64,000 bases of DNA from Clostridium sartagoforme (GCF_004794105.1 NZ_SRYR01000001.1:434001-498000); one strand, 5' to 3'. Positions 18,423 to 27,164 are shown, counted from the stretch's first letter. Numbers and translations are program-made. The notes: generated from the sequence alone by a model not told the origin.

Positions 18423-19331
18423 TTGTCAGTTAAAGTTGAAAAATTAATTAAGGATTTTGATATGGAAGTTCTGGTAGAAGGGGACAAAAATGCTGAGATT
18501 TTTGTAAATGATATTAATAGACCAGGATTACAGCTCGCAGGATTTTACAATTATTTCGCGCCAGAAAGGATACAAGTAATTGGTAAAGCGGAGTGGAGCT
18601 TTCTTGAGACTATGGGAATTGAGCTTAGAAAAAAGAGAATAAATAAGTATTGTAGCTTTAATTTAAAATGTTTAATGATTACTAGGGACTTAGAACCTCA
18701 AGAGGAATTATTAAAGGCAGCAGAAAAAAATAAAATATGGCTTATAAGAACTAGCCTAGTAACTACTAAATTTATGAGTAAATTAACAATTTACCTTGCA
18801 GATAAATTAGCGCCAGAAACTAGAATTCATGGAGTCCTAGTAGATGTATATGGAATAGGTATTTTAATTACTGGGGAAAGTGGAATAGGTAAGAGTGAAA
18901 CAGCTCTTGAACTTATTAAAAGAGGACATAGATTAGTAACTGATGATGCAGTTGATATAAAAGAGGTTGATGGAGAGCTTATAGGTAAATCTCCAAGAAT
19001 TACAATTGGTATGCTTGAAGTAAGAGGAATAGGAATTATTGATGTAGCATCACTTTATGGATTAAGTTCTGTATTACCAGAAAAGGACATAAAGCTTCTT
19101 ATGCATTTTGAGCATTGGAAAGATGATGGGGATTATGATAGATTAGGTCTAAATGATGAAAGACAAGATATACTGGGTGTTAAGGTTAAGAAACTTAGAG
19201 TACCAGTAAGACCAGGAAGAAATATAGCAGTAATTATTGAGGCAGCTGCAGTTAATTATAGACATTCTTTAATGTCAGATGTAACTCCTGTAGATATAAT
19301 TGAGAGTAGAATGGACAAAATAATAGAGTAA
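18423..19331 (+). CDS. hprK: HPr kinase/phosphorylase
   Basis: A 302-aa bifunctional enzyme that phosphorylates or dephosphorylates Ser46 of HPr and so controls CcpA-dependent catabolite repression and sugar transport. The Walker A loop GESGIGKS places the Lys at 157, as in other HprK proteins. The family signature region (RGIGIIDVASLYG) and VTDDAVDI follow. The frame opens at a GTG (18414), but AAGGGTGAT just before the TTG at 18423 (MSVKVEKL) makes that the better start. The downstream aminopeptidase begins 25 bp after the stop. A perfect cre site upstream of the amylopullulanase in this window is a plausible output of this regulator. Confidence 0.95.
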   Translation: MSVKVEKLIKDFDMEVLVEGDKNAEIFVNDINRPGLQLAGFYNYFAPERIQVIGKAEWSFLETMGIELRKKRINKYCSFNLKCLMITRDLEPQEELLKAAEKNKIWLIRTSLVTTKFMSKLTIYLADKLAPETRIHGVLVDVYGIGILITGESGIGKSETALELIKRGHRLVTDDAVDIKEVDGELIGKSPRITIGMLEVRGIGIIDVASLYGLSSVLPEKDIKLLMHFEHWKDDGDYDRLGLNDERQDILGVKVKKLRVPVRPGRNIAVIIEAAAVNYRHSLMSDVTPVDIIESRMDKIIE

Positions 19332-19356
19332 CAAACTTTATACTAAGGAGGGTGTA

Positions 19357-20751
19357 ATGAGTACTAGAGAAGATAAAAATAAAAAAGTATGGGAAAAATA
19401 TATTGGAGAAAAGAGAGAAGAGTTATTTGAGTTTTGCAGGGGATATATAAATTATATGTCTATTTGCAAAACAGAAAGAGAATGTGTGCTTACAAGTATT
19501 AATATGGCTGAAGCTCTTGGATATAGGAACTTAGAAGACATAATTAATAATAATGAAAGATTAAAAGCTGGAGACAAGGTGTACTGTAACAATAAAGATA
19601 AGGCGTTAGCACTTTTTTTAATTGGAAAAGAGCCTATCGAGAAAGGACTAAGAATAATAGGTTCACATGTGGATTCACCAAGACTTGATTTAAAACAAAA
19701 CCCATTATATGAAGATACAGGGCTTGCAATGATGGAAACCCACTATTATGGAGGGGTTAAGAAATATCAATGGGTAACTTTACCATTAGCTATACATGGG
19801 GTTGTAGTTAAAAAAGATGGAACTAAAATAAATGTTGTTATTGGCGAGGACGATAATGATCCGGTTATTGGTGTTTCAGATCTTTTAATTCATTTATCAG
19901 CAGATCAGCTCCAAAAAAAGGCAAATGTAGTAGTTGAAGGTGAAGACTTAAACTTATTAGTAGGAAGTATTCCTTTAGAAGATAAAGAAAAGGATGCTGT
20001 TAAAGCTAATATTTTAAGAATACTTAATGAAAAGTATGACTTTGATGAAGATGATTTTATATCAGCAGAAATAGAAGTTGTTCCAGCTGGTAGAGCTAGA
20101 GAATATGGCCTTGATAGAAGTATGATAATGGCTTATGGCCAAGATGATAGGGTTTGTGCATATACATCATTAATGGCACTTTTAGATACAGAAGAAGTAG
20201 ATTATACTAGTGTTGTATTACTAGTAGATAAAGAAGAAGTTGGAAGTAATGGAGCAACAGGAATGCATTCAAGGTTTTTTGAAAATACTGTTTCAGAAGT
20301 TATGGATAGACTTGGAGAATATTCAAGTCTTAAGTTAAGAAGAGCATTATCAAATTCAAAGATGCTATCAGCAGATGTTTCAGCAGCTTTTGATCCAAAC
20401 TATCCATCAGTTATGGAAAAGAAAAATTCTGCTTACTTTGGAAAAGGCTTAGTATTTAATAAATATACTGGAGCAAGAGGAAAGTCGGGATGTAATGATG
20501 CTAATCCTGAATACATAGCGTGGCTAAGAAATATAATGGAAGAAAATGATGTTGTTTATCAAACAGCAGAACTTGGTAAAGTAGATCAAGGTGGTGGAGG
20601 TACTATTGCATATATTTTAGCAGAGTACAATATGGAAGTAATCGACTGTGGAGTTGCTCTTCAAAATATGCATGCTCCTTGGGAAATATCAAGTAAGCTT
20701 GATGTTTATGAAACAATGAGAGGATATAAGGCTTTTTTAGAAGCAAAGTAG
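19357..20751 (+). CDS. apeA: M18-family zinc aminopeptidase
   Basis: A 464-aa cytosolic metallo-aminopeptidase of the M18 (aminopeptidase I / ApeA) family that trims N-terminal residues from peptides. Metal-site motif GSHVDSPRLDL gives H104 and D106; other ligand regions are LVDKEEVGS (catalytic Glu pair) and the C-terminal MHAPWEI. THYYGGVKKYQW is characteristic of the bacterial ApeA branch. Good AAGGAGGG site. It may share a transcript with hprK. Peptides delivered by the Opp importer encoded at 39263 would be natural substrates, which is inference. Confidence 0.93.
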   Translation: MSTREDKNKKVWEKYIGEKREELFEFCRGYINYMSICKTERECVLTSINMAEALGYRNLEDIINNNERLKAGDKVYCNNKDKALALFLIGKEPIEKGLRIIGSHVDSPRLDLKQNPLYEDTGLAMMETHYYGGVKKYQWVTLPLAIHGVVVKKDGTKINVVIGEDDNDPVIGVSDLLIHLSADQLQKKANVVVEGEDLNLLVGSIPLEDKEKDAVKANILRILNEKYDFDEDDFISAEIEVVPAGRAREYGLDRSMIMAYGQDDRVCAYTSLMALLDTEEVDYTSVVLLVDKEEVGSNGATGMHSRFFENTVSEVMDRLGEYSSLKLRRALSNSKMLSADVSAAFDPNYPSVMEKKNSAYFGKGLVFNKYTGARGKSGCNDANPEYIAWLRNIMEENDVVYQTAELGKVDQGGGGTIAYILAEYNMEVIDCGVALQNMHAPWEISSKLDVYETMRGYKAFLEAK

Positions 20752-20758
20752 TATAAAC

Positions 20759-20782
20759 AGGCTGCATAATGCAGCCTTTTTT
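20759..20782 (+). terminator. Terminator after the M18 aminopeptidase gene
   Basis: AGGCTGCA / TGCAGCCT stem with a TAA loop and a T6 run. Confidence 0.9.
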
Positions 20783-20784
20783 AA

Positions 20785-20895
20785 TTAGCAATTAACAATT
20801 AGCAATTGACAATTAGTAATTGACAATTAAGGATGTAATTTGTTCGAAATTACTGAAATAATTGTTTTTAAAACTCCATTTGGAGTTTTTTTATT
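20785..20895. repeat. Heptad-repeat / GATGTAATT terminator module
   Basis: Five or so tandem 7-mers of the AATTAAC/AATTGAC/AATTAGC type, followed by GATGTAATT...GAAATAATT and a hairpin AAAACTCC-ATTT-GGAGTTTT (20870-20889) with a T-run. The same GATGTAATT core plus CTCC/GGAG hairpin recurs at 60583-60655, so this is a dispersed intergenic element of this genome rather than a unique sequence. Confidence 0.7.
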
Positions 20896-20934
20896 CCTTA
20901 GGAATCATATTTATTAACAAAAATCATAATTTAC

Positions 20935-20963
20935 TTCACATAATTTTAATATGTGAATATACT
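20935..20963 (+). promoter_or_regulatory. Promoter with overlapping inverted repeat upstream of holin gene
   Basis: TTCACA, 17-bp spacer, TATACT. The -35 hexamer and the spacer are spanned by a perfect inverted repeat TTCACAT-N9-ATGTGAA (20935-20957), a layout typical of a repressor operator. Confidence 0.55.
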
Positions 20964-20994
20964 GTATCATAGGCAAGAGGAAGGTGATATATGT

Positions 20995-21246
20995 ATGAAT
21001 TTTGAGTGGTCAAGATTTAAAAATTATGGTTTATGGGTTTCTATTCTTGCTCTTATACCAATGATATTAAGTGCTTTTGGAGTTAAAATAGTTGCTGAAG
21101 AATATCAGGCAATAACAAATTTAGTATTATCAATATTAGTTGCTTTAGGAATATTGAATAATCCTACAACTAATTGCAAATGGTATGTTGATGATAAAAA
21201 TAAGGATAGTAAAGAGAGTAATTCAAACTTACCTTCAAAGCAATAA
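20995..21246 (+). CDS. Phage-type holin (phi-LC3-like family)
   Basis: An 83-aa protein: short polar N-terminus (MNFEWSRFKNYGLWVSI), two hydrophobic helices separated by a short turn, the NPTT-type motif (GILNNPTTN) and a charged, hydrophilic tail. This matches small class II holins of the phi-LC3/phage_holin_1 type, which make membrane pores for endolysin or toxin release. The frame opens upstream at 20953, but that codon lies within the promoter; GGAAGGTGAT is spaced correctly for the ATG at 20995. No lysin or other phage gene is adjacent, so it is a solitary, perhaps domesticated, holin. Confidence 0.82.
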   Translation: MNFEWSRFKNYGLWVSILALIPMILSAFGVKIVAEEYQAITNLVLSILVALGILNNPTTNCKWYVDDKNKDSKESNSNLPSKQ

Positions 21247-21262
21247 GTTAATTTAAAAACTT

Positions 21263-21297
21263 GGGGTTTATGATAATATAATATATTTTCATACCCC
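21263..21297 (+). terminator. Possible terminator of the holin gene
   Basis: GGGG-TATGA arms pair with TCATA-CCCC (a TT bulge on the left arm), followed by a short T-rich run. Confidence 0.45.
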
Positions 21298-21363
21298 TTT
21301 ATATAAAAATTTTTCATATTATCTTAGATTATTAACTGCATATATACAGAGAAATATAAAAAT

Positions 21364-21393
21364 AAAGTTACAAGGGATTAACCTTGTAACTTT
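21364..21393 (-). terminator. Terminator overlapping the end of the PHP gene
   Basis: A perfect 12-bp stem AAAGTTACAAGG / CCTTGTAACTTT whose loop contains the stop codon of the minus-strand PHP gene (21378-21380). The U-rich tail on the minus strand supports termination in that direction. Confidence 0.7.
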
Positions 21394-22214
21394 AACCATC
21401 TTAACATATGAAGTACATTTTCATCATCTGGAATATTTACATCGCCAACATTACCATGACGTACGTCATTAGGTATTCCATGACAATCAGATCCACAAGA
21501 AATATATAAGTTTCTATCTTTAGCTATTTTTAAAAATCTTTTAGTCTCTTTAGGTTTATTTCTAAAATAAATTGCCTCAAGACCGTCAAATCCAAGATCT
21601 AATAATTCATCTATAGAAGTTTTTTTAACTAATACTGGATGAGCTAAGAAAACTAAAGCATTAAATTTTTTAAGAAGTTTAATACCTTCAGTAGTTGTAA
21701 CTTTTGTAGAAGGTACATAGGCTCTGCAATCATTACCTATAAAGTTCTCAAATATATATTCGTGATCATAAGGATATCCTGCATCCATAATGGCCTTAGC
21801 AATATGAGGCCTTGCAATAGTATCTTTTCCATTAGATAATACTTTATTTATATCTATATCAATATTATGAAATTTTTTTAAGTTATCTAAAATTTTATAA
21901 GCTCTTTCAATTCTTTTTTCTTTAAAAGCATCTAATACTTTGTGTAATTCTTCATTATTGTAATTTTCTTTAGTAAAAAATCCTAGGACATGAATAGATT
22001 CTCCATTATGTTCTGTAGATAATTCAATACCAGGAATAAAATTAACTTTTAATTTATCAGATTCTATAATGGCTTCAGGAATACCTGTTAATGTATCATG
22101 ATCAGTTAATGCTATATAATCTAATTTTCTGTCTTTAGCCATTATAACTATATCTTTAGGGTTATATCTACCATCAGAGCAAATTGAGTGAGTATGCAAA
22201 TCACACTTAATCAT
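21378..22214 (-). CDS. PHP-domain metal-dependent phosphoesterase (TrpH/YciV-like)
   Basis: A 278-aa PHP-family hydrolase. N-terminal metal motif DLHTHSICSDG, second motif ALTDHDT, then a GIELSTEH and a C-terminal SCGSDCHG (His/Asp metal ligand). This pattern is that of the small stand-alone PHP proteins (YciV/RNase AM-type), which act on 5'-phosphorylated oligonucleotides or 3',5'-nucleotide bisphosphates. An upstream in-frame TTG (22229) is rejected because AAAGGAG sits 6 nt before the ATG at 22214. Substrate is inferred from family only. Confidence 0.87.
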   Translation of the reverse strand: MIKCDLHTHSICSDGRYNPKDIVIMAKDRKLDYIALTDHDTLTGIPEAIIESDKLKVNFIPGIELSTEHNGESIHVLGFFTKENYNNEELHKVLDAFKEKRIERAYKILDNLKKFHNIDIDINKVLSNGKDTIARPHIAKAIMDAGYPYDHEYIFENFIGNDCRAYVPSTKVTTTEGIKLLKKFNALVFLAHPVLVKKTSIDELLDLGFDGLEAIYFRNKPKETKRFLKIAKDRNLYISCGSDCHGIPNDVRHGNVGDVNIPDDENVLHMLRWLKLQG

Positions 22215-22325
22215 TGTATCTCCTTTCAAAACATTTAATTATATAAGCCTTAATAAAGTCTTTACTTCCTCTTAAAACTCTATAGGAGTAAAAGGTGTAA
22301 ATTATTTATTGAAACATATATATTG

Positions 22326-22334
22326 TGATATAAT
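22326..22334 (+). promoter_or_regulatory. Extended -10 element of the folate operon promoter
   Basis: TGATATAAT, about 60 bp before pabA; no good -35 at 17 bp (TTGAAA lies 14 bp away). It sits directly after ATTATTTATTGAAACATATA, a 20-mer identical to part of the dispersed repeat at 49341. Confidence 0.45.
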
Positions 22335-22396
22335 TTATACATTAAAGATATTTTAACACAAATACTGAATTTTTAGTACAGGACTTGGAGGATATA

Positions 22397-22990
22397 ATGC
22401 TTTTAATGATAGATAACTATGATTCATTTGTATTTAATTTAGTTAGATATATTGAAGAATTAGGAGAAGAAGTTATAATATATAGAAACGATAAGATTAC
22501 CATAGAGGAAATAAATAAACTTGACATAGATGGAATAATAATTTCACCAGGACCTAAATCCCCTAATAAGGCTGGAATATCATTAGATGTAATACATAAT
22601 TTTAAAGATAAGCTGCCTATATTAGGAATTTGTCTTGGGCATCAGTGTATAGGACATTATTTTAATAGTTATATTGTAAGAGGTAAGGTACCGGTACATG
22701 GGAAAATAAGTTATATAAATCATGATAATAGTGGGCTTTTTAAGGGAGTAAAAAATCCATTAAGAGTTACTAGGTATCATTCATTGATTGTAGATAAGAA
22801 TACCTTAAGTAATGAACTTGAAATAACTAGTTTTACTAATGATAATGTAATAATGGGAATAAAACATATTACATATCCTATATATGGACTTCAATTTCAT
22901 CCAGAAGCTGAGATGACAGAAGAAGGACATAAGATTTTACAAAACTTTATTGATATAACTAAGACATTTAAGGAGAAAGCTAATGGTTAA
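22397..22990 (+). CDS. pabA: Aminodeoxychorismate/anthranilate synthase glutaminase subunit
   Basis: A 197-aa class I glutamine amidotransferase that releases ammonia from glutamine for PabB. MLLMIDNYDSFVFNL is the family N-terminus; the nucleophile is C79 in GICLGHQC and the catalytic His/Glu are H168 and E170 in FHPEAE. The start is set by GGAGG 5 nt before the ATG at 22397 (a TTG at 22385 is rejected). It overlaps pabB by 8 bp. Because it stands in a folate operon, the pab role is preferred to trpG, although such subunits can serve both. Confidence 0.92.
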   Translation: MLLMIDNYDSFVFNLVRYIEELGEEVIIYRNDKITIEEINKLDIDGIIISPGPKSPNKAGISLDVIHNFKDKLPILGICLGHQCIGHYFNSYIVRGKVPVHGKISYINHDNSGLFKGVKNPLRVTRYHSLIVDKNTLSNELEITSFTNDNVIMGIKHITYPIYGLQFHPEAEMTEEGHKILQNFIDITKTFKEKANG

Positions 22991-24353
22991 AGTAAAAGAA
23001 GTAAATATTAAATTTAATTCTTTTGAAGTATATAATGTTTTTAAAAATCAAATAAACACTATATTATTAGATTCATCTAAGGCTGATGGAAGTTTATCTA
23101 AGTATTCTTTTATAGGGTTAAATCCATATTTATTATTTGAAGCTAAGGGTAATGACTGTTATATAAATAAAGAAAAAATTCAGGGAAATCCCTTTGAAGT
23201 TTTAGAAAAATTAGTTAGTAAATATAAATTTGCAATGGAAGATTATAAAGAAATACCATTACTTTCAGGGGCAATAGGATATATTTCTTATGATGCTGCA
23301 AGAGGAATTGAAGAAATACCTAATACAAGCAAGGAAGACTTTAGTATTAGTGATATTAGTTTCGCTTTTTATAAGAATATTATTATTTTTGATTTAAAGA
23401 ATAATAAGCAATATATAACCTCATTAGATGGTAATGATGAAGAAATAGAAGATATATTAAGTTTAATTATTAAAAATACTGTGAAAATAGATTATAATAA
23501 AGATAATATAAAAGCTGAACTTTCAGAGGAGGACTACAGTAAGTTTTCTTCAAATTTCATCAAAGAAGAATATAAAAATGCAATAAGTAGACTTAAGGAT
23601 TATATAGTAAGTGGTGATGTATATATAGCTAATATGACTCAAAGATTTACAATAGAGAATAAAGAGAATGGCTTTGATATTTATAAAAAGCTTAGAAGTA
23701 TAAATAAAGCTCCTTTTTCAGCCTATGTAAACTTTGAGGATATAGAAATAATAAGTTCATCTCCAGAAAGATTTATAGAAGTTAAAGACAGAAAGGTTAT
23801 TACACGACCAATCAAAGGGACAAGACCTAGGGGGAAGAATCAAGAGGAAGATCTTAAAAATAGTTTGGAACTTATAAATAGTGAAAAAGATAAGGCTGAA
23901 CTATTAATGGTAGTTGACCTAGAAAGAAATGATTTAAGTAAAGTATGTAAGCCACATTCTGTTAAAGTTACAGAACTTTTTAAGCTTGAGAAATATGCAA
24001 CAGTATTTCACTTAGTATCTACAGTAGAAGGAATGCTAAAGGATAATATTTCAGCTGTAAAATGTATTAAAGAATGTTTTCCAGGAGGATCTATTACAGG
24101 TACACCTAAAATTAGGTCAATGGAAATTATAGAAGAGTTAGAAGGTCTAAAAAGAAATATATATACTGGAATAATAGGATATTTCGACTTTAGGGGAAAT
24201 GCTGATTTTAATATTGCTATTAGGACAATAGTGAAAAAAGATAATAAGGCATACTTTGGAGTAGGGGGAGGAATTACCTTTGATTCCATTGAAGAAGATG
24301 AATATTTAGAAACTATAGATAAGGCCAAGGCTTTAATGAAGGTTTTATTATAA
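22983..24353 (+). CDS. pabB: Aminodeoxychorismate synthase component I
   Basis: A 456-aa chorismate-binding enzyme converting chorismate and ammonia to 4-amino-4-deoxychorismate. The C-terminal half has the chorismate-utilising core: RPIKGTRPRG (the PIKGT Lys, characteristic of PabB rather than TrpE), ERNDLSKVC, CFPGGSITGTPK and GVGGGITFDS. The PIKGT signature supports PabB. It overlaps pabA by 8 bp, indicating translational coupling. A 180-bp structured gap separates it from pabC. Confidence 0.93.
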   Translation: MVKVKEVNIKFNSFEVYNVFKNQINTILLDSSKADGSLSKYSFIGLNPYLLFEAKGNDCYINKEKIQGNPFEVLEKLVSKYKFAMEDYKEIPLLSGAIGYISYDAARGIEEIPNTSKEDFSISDISFAFYKNIIIFDLKNNKQYITSLDGNDEEIEDILSLIIKNTVKIDYNKDNIKAELSEEDYSKFSSNFIKEEYKNAISRLKDYIVSGDVYIANMTQRFTIENKENGFDIYKKLRSINKAPFSAYVNFEDIEIISSSPERFIEVKDRKVITRPIKGTRPRGKNQEEDLKNSLELINSEKDKAELLMVVDLERNDLSKVCKPHSVKVTELFKLEKYATVFHLVSTVEGMLKDNISAVKCIKECFPGGSITGTPKIRSMEIIEELEGLKRNIYTGIIGYFDFRGNADFNIAIRTIVKKDNKAYFGVGGGITFDSIEEDEYLETIDKAKALMKVLL

Positions 24354-24360
24354 AGTGATT

Positions 24361-24498
24361 CTTATCTTCAGATGGAGTTTTCTTAACAGGAATACCATAC
24401 TCCATCTGAAGGTTAGAAGAACTAATCCAGGCGCGTAGCAGTGCTTAGCTCCAACTTATAGAAGGTGGGAGTGTTAGCAATGGTAGCAATCGGATAAG
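24361..24498 (+). other. Palindromic structured element between pabB and pabC
   Basis: A non-coding element unlike its AT-rich surroundings (locally GC-richer). An outer stem CTTATC (24361-24366) pairs with GATAAG (24493-24498). Inside it, CTTCAGATGGAGT pairs perfectly with ACTCCATCTGAAG (13 bp); GGTTAG pairs with CTAATCC; and CTCCAAC pairs with GTGGGAG. The first 25 bp (24362-24386) recur with three mismatches at 30346-30370. It could be a cis-regulatory RNA within the operon, or a small non-autonomous mobile element with hairpin ends. I cannot match it to a known riboswitch class. Confidence 0.6.
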
Positions 24499-24532
24499 TT
24501 TTATAAGAGAAAATAAAACATGGGGTAATAAA

Positions 24533-25276
24533 ATGAGGAATTTAATAATTAATAATGAGAAGATCCAGTTAGATAATGGATATTTCTTTGGAAGAGGGGC
24601 TTTTGAAACTATTTTAATAAAAAGTCATCCAATATTTTTAAAAGAACATATAGATAGACTAAATAAGGCAATTGAATTTTTAAATATTGGAGATACAGTA
24701 GATATAAGATATATTGAAAATATATTAGATAGATTAAATTTAAAAAATTGTGGTTTAAAGATAGTAGTAACAGAAAAAAATATTGTTTTTCAAAGTAGAC
24801 CACTAACTTATACTAGTGGTGATTATTTAAGAGGATTTTCTTTAAAAATATCTGAAGTTATTAGAAACTCTACCTCAAAGATAAATAATATTAAATCAAC
24901 TAATTATTTAGAGAATATTTTAGAGAGAGAAGAGGCTATAAAGAAAAATTATGATGAAGTAATTTTCTTTAATGAAAAGGGATATTTAGCTGAAGGAAGC
25001 ATTAGCAATATATTTATAGTATCATCTGGAGAAATATTTACTCCTGAAGTAGAAGAAGGTATTCTTCAAGGAACAGTAAGAGAATATCTTTTAGGTAAAT
25101 ATCATATTACTCAGAGGAAAATAACTAGAGAAGATTTAATAAATGCAGATGAAGTATTTATAACTAATAGCTTACTTGGAATAATGGGAGTAAGTAAAAT
25201 TGAAGATAAAATATTTTCAAATAATAAGGTGACAAATAAAATTAGAGAAGAGTATGAAGCAGAGATTGATGTTTAG
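24533..25276 (+). CDS. pabC: Aminodeoxychorismate lyase (class IV PLP enzyme)
   Basis: A 247-aa fold-type IV PLP enzyme that splits aminodeoxychorismate into p-aminobenzoate and pyruvate. Features: [10 protein letters not shown] near the N-terminus, [17 protein letters not shown] (the PLP-Lys region), and [18 protein letters not shown] followed by GILQGTVRE, all typical of the family. Branched-chain aminotransferases share this fold, but length (about 250 aa) and operon position favour PabC. GGGGT precedes the ATG; folE follows 11 bp downstream. Confidence 0.9.
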   Translation: MRNLIINNEKIQLDNGYFFGRGAFETILIKSHPIFLKEHIDRLNKAIEFLNIGDTVDIRYIENILDRLNLKNCGLKIVVTEKNIVFQSRPLTYTSGDYLRGFSLKISEVIRNSTSKINNIKSTNYLENILEREEAIKKNYDEVIFFNEKGYLAEGSISNIFIVSSGEIFTPEVEEGILQGTVREYLLGKYHITQRKITREDLINADEVFITNSLLGIMGVSKIEDKIFSNNKVTNKIREEYEAEIDV

Positions 25277-25287
25277 GAGGATTAATA

Positions 25288-25842
25288 ATGGTAGATAGAG
25301 AAAAGATAATGGAAGGCGTTAAACTTATTATAGAGGGAATAGGTGAAGATACATCAAGAGAAGGATTATTAGAAACACCTGATAGAATTGCTAGAATGTA
25401 TGAGGAGATTTTTTCTGGCATTGGGCAAACGGCAGAAAAGGAATTATCAAAAACTTTTACTGTTGAAGGAAATGATTTAGTACTAGAAAAGGATATTACA
25501 TTTTTCTCCATGTGTGAACATCATTTTGTACCTTTTTATGGAAAAGTTCATATAGCATACATACCTAAAGGGAAGGTAGCAGGGCTTTCAAAGTTAGCTA
25601 GATGTGTAGAGGTTTATGCTAAGAAGCCTCAGCTTCAAGAAAGATTAACTACTGAAATAGCAGATGCTTTAATGAAATACTTAGATGCTAAAGGAGTTAT
25701 GGTAGTAATTGAAGGTGAGCATATGTGTATGACTATGAGAGGAGTTAAAAAGCCAGGGGCTAAAACTGTAACTACCACTTATAGAGGATGTTTCAAGGAA
25801 GATTATGAGCTTAGAAAAGAAGTGATGAATTTCATCAGGTAA
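25288..25842 (+). CDS. folE: GTP cyclohydrolase I
   Basis: A 184-aa enzyme that opens GTP to 7,8-dihydroneopterin triphosphate, the first committed step of folate synthesis. Zinc-site motif [20 protein letters not shown] with C76, H78/H79; the second ligand Cys lies in [27 protein letters not shown] and QERLT are also signature stretches. Family length is normal. GGAGGATTAATA precedes the ATG. Confidence 0.97.
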   Translation: MVDREKIMEGVKLIIEGIGEDTSREGLLETPDRIARMYEEIFSGIGQTAEKELSKTFTVEGNDLVLEKDITFFSMCEHHFVPFYGKVHIAYIPKGKVAGLSKLARCVEVYAKKPQLQERLTTEIADALMKYLDAKGVMVVIEGEHMCMTMRGVKKPGAKTVTTTYRGCFKEDYELRKEVMNFIR

Positions 25843-25864
25843 TATTTGGATAGAAGGTGAAGCT

Positions 25865-26338
25865 TTGGAAAATGTAAATAGTATTTTAAGTAATCCTAAA
25901 TACAAAGAACTACTTAGAAAACTTGGTGAGTTAGAAAAAGACAGATGGTATTGTGGACATGACTTGGCTCATTTTTTAGATGTGGCAAGAATAGCATATA
26001 TTACAGTAATGGAGGAAAAGTTAAACTTCAAAAAAGAAGTAATATATGCTATAGCATTACTTCATGATATAGGCAGAGTGTCAGAATATACAGAAGGTAA
26101 AGATCATCATAAGGCTAGTGTAGAAATAGCTAAGGAATTACTAGGTGAAACTAATTTTACTGTAGAAGATAAAGAGGATATTTTAAGAGCAATAGATAAT
26201 CATAGAAAAGAAACTGATGATGAACTTTCTAAGCTTATTTATACTAGTGATAAGCTTTCAAGAAATTGTTTTAATTGCAGGGCATATAAGGAATGCTACT
26301 GGCAAGAAGAAAAGAAAAATAAGATAATAAAGCTTTAA
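25865..26338 (+). CDS. HD-domain hydrolase embedded in the folate operon
   Basis: A 157-aa HD-superfamily phosphohydrolase. Metal motif residues are seen in GHDLAHFLDVARIA, ALLHDIGRV (the HD doublet), and DHHKASVEIAKEL; a small Cys cluster CFNCRAYKEC occupies the C-terminus. It starts with TTG, 5 nt after AAGGTGA, 22 bp after folE, and is followed 16 bp later by folP. Its substrate is unknown. Its position between folE and folP makes dephosphorylation of dihydroneopterin triphosphate an attractive role, since no Nudix enzyme is in the operon; this is inference. Confidence 0.85.
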   Translation: MENVNSILSNPKYKELLRKLGELEKDRWYCGHDLAHFLDVARIAYITVMEEKLNFKKEVIYAIALLHDIGRVSEYTEGKDHHKASVEIAKELLGETNFTVEDKEDILRAIDNHRKETDDELSKLIYTSDKLSRNCFNCRAYKECYWQEEKKNKIIKL

Positions 26339-26354
26339 ATGGGGAGAGAATATT

Positions 26355-27164
26355 ATGAAAATAGGAAATAAGAATATTGATTTAAATGAAAGAACATATG
26401 TTATGGGAATACTGAATGTAACACCAGATTCTTTTTCAGATGGTGGGAAGTATAATGAGGTTGAAGAAGCTGTTAAAAGAGCAAAAACAATGGTAGATGA
26501 AGGTGCTGATATTATAGATATCGGAGGGGAATCTACTAGACCAGGTGCTGAATATGTATCAGAAGAAGAAGAAATCAATAGAGTTATACCTATAATAAAG
26601 GCTATAAAAAAAGAATTAGATGTAATAATATCAATAGATACATATAAGAGTAGAACTGCCGAGGAAGCAATTTTAGCAGGGGCTGATATTATTAATGATG
26701 TTTGGGGATTTAAAAAAGATGAAAATATAGCTAAGGTAGCAGCTAAATATAATGTGCCTTGTATATTAATGCATAATAGAGAAAATAAACCTTATAAAAA
26801 ATTAATGCATGATGTTATATATGATTTAGTTGATAGTATTAATATAGCTTTAGAAGCTGGTGTTCTAAGAGAAAACATTATATTAGATCCAGGAATAGGT
26901 TTTGCTAAGACCTATGAAGAAAATTTAATAGTTATGGATAATTTAGAGAAAATTGTAGAAATTGGATATCCTGTTTTACTTGCTACATCTAGAAAGTCTA
27001 TGATTGGTTTAGCTTTAGAGCTTCCAACTGATAAAAGACTTGAAGGAACTATTGCTACAACAGTTATGGGAATAATGAAAGGATGTAACATAGTTAGGGT
27101 ACATGATGTTCTTGAAAATAAGAGAGCTTGTGTAATGACAGATAAAATATTAAGAAGTAAATAG
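26355..27164 (+). CDS. folP: Dihydropteroate synthase
   Basis: A 269-aa TIM-barrel enzyme that joins p-aminobenzoate to 6-hydroxymethyl-7,8-dihydropterin pyrophosphate; the target of sulfonamides. Signatures: MGILNVTPDSFSDGGKY (pterin/pyrophosphate loop), DIGGESTRPGAE, SIDTYKS, INDVWG, LDPGIGFAKT, and a C-terminal RVHDV. It joins the products of the two halves of the operon (pab and fol branches). Spacing to folBK is 8 bp. Confidence 0.97.
   Translation: MKIGNKNIDLNERTYVMGILNVTPDSFSDGGKYNEVEEAVKRAKTMVDEGADIIDIGGESTRPGAEYVSEEEEINRVIPIIKAIKKELDVIISIDTYKSRTAEEAILAGADIINDVWGFKKDENIAKVAAKYNVPCILMHNRENKPYKKLMHDVIYDLVDSINIALEAGVLRENIILDPGIGFAKTYEENLIVMDNLEKIVEIGYPVLLATSRKSMIGLALELPTDKRLEGTIATTVMGIMKGCNIVRVHDVLENKRACVMTDKILRSK

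Noticed and set aside
20785..20830. CRISPR array
   Set aside because: Units are 7 bp in direct tandem without spacers; this is a simple tandem repeat.
20995..21246. Prophage remnant around the holin
   Set aside because: No integrase, lysin, tail or att repeat is seen nearby; treated as a solitary holin.
24361..24530. THF riboswitch or T-box between pabB and pabC
   Set aside because: The conserved THF-riboswitch core and the T-box TGGNACCGCG-like bulge are both absent; the element was kept as structured but unclassified.
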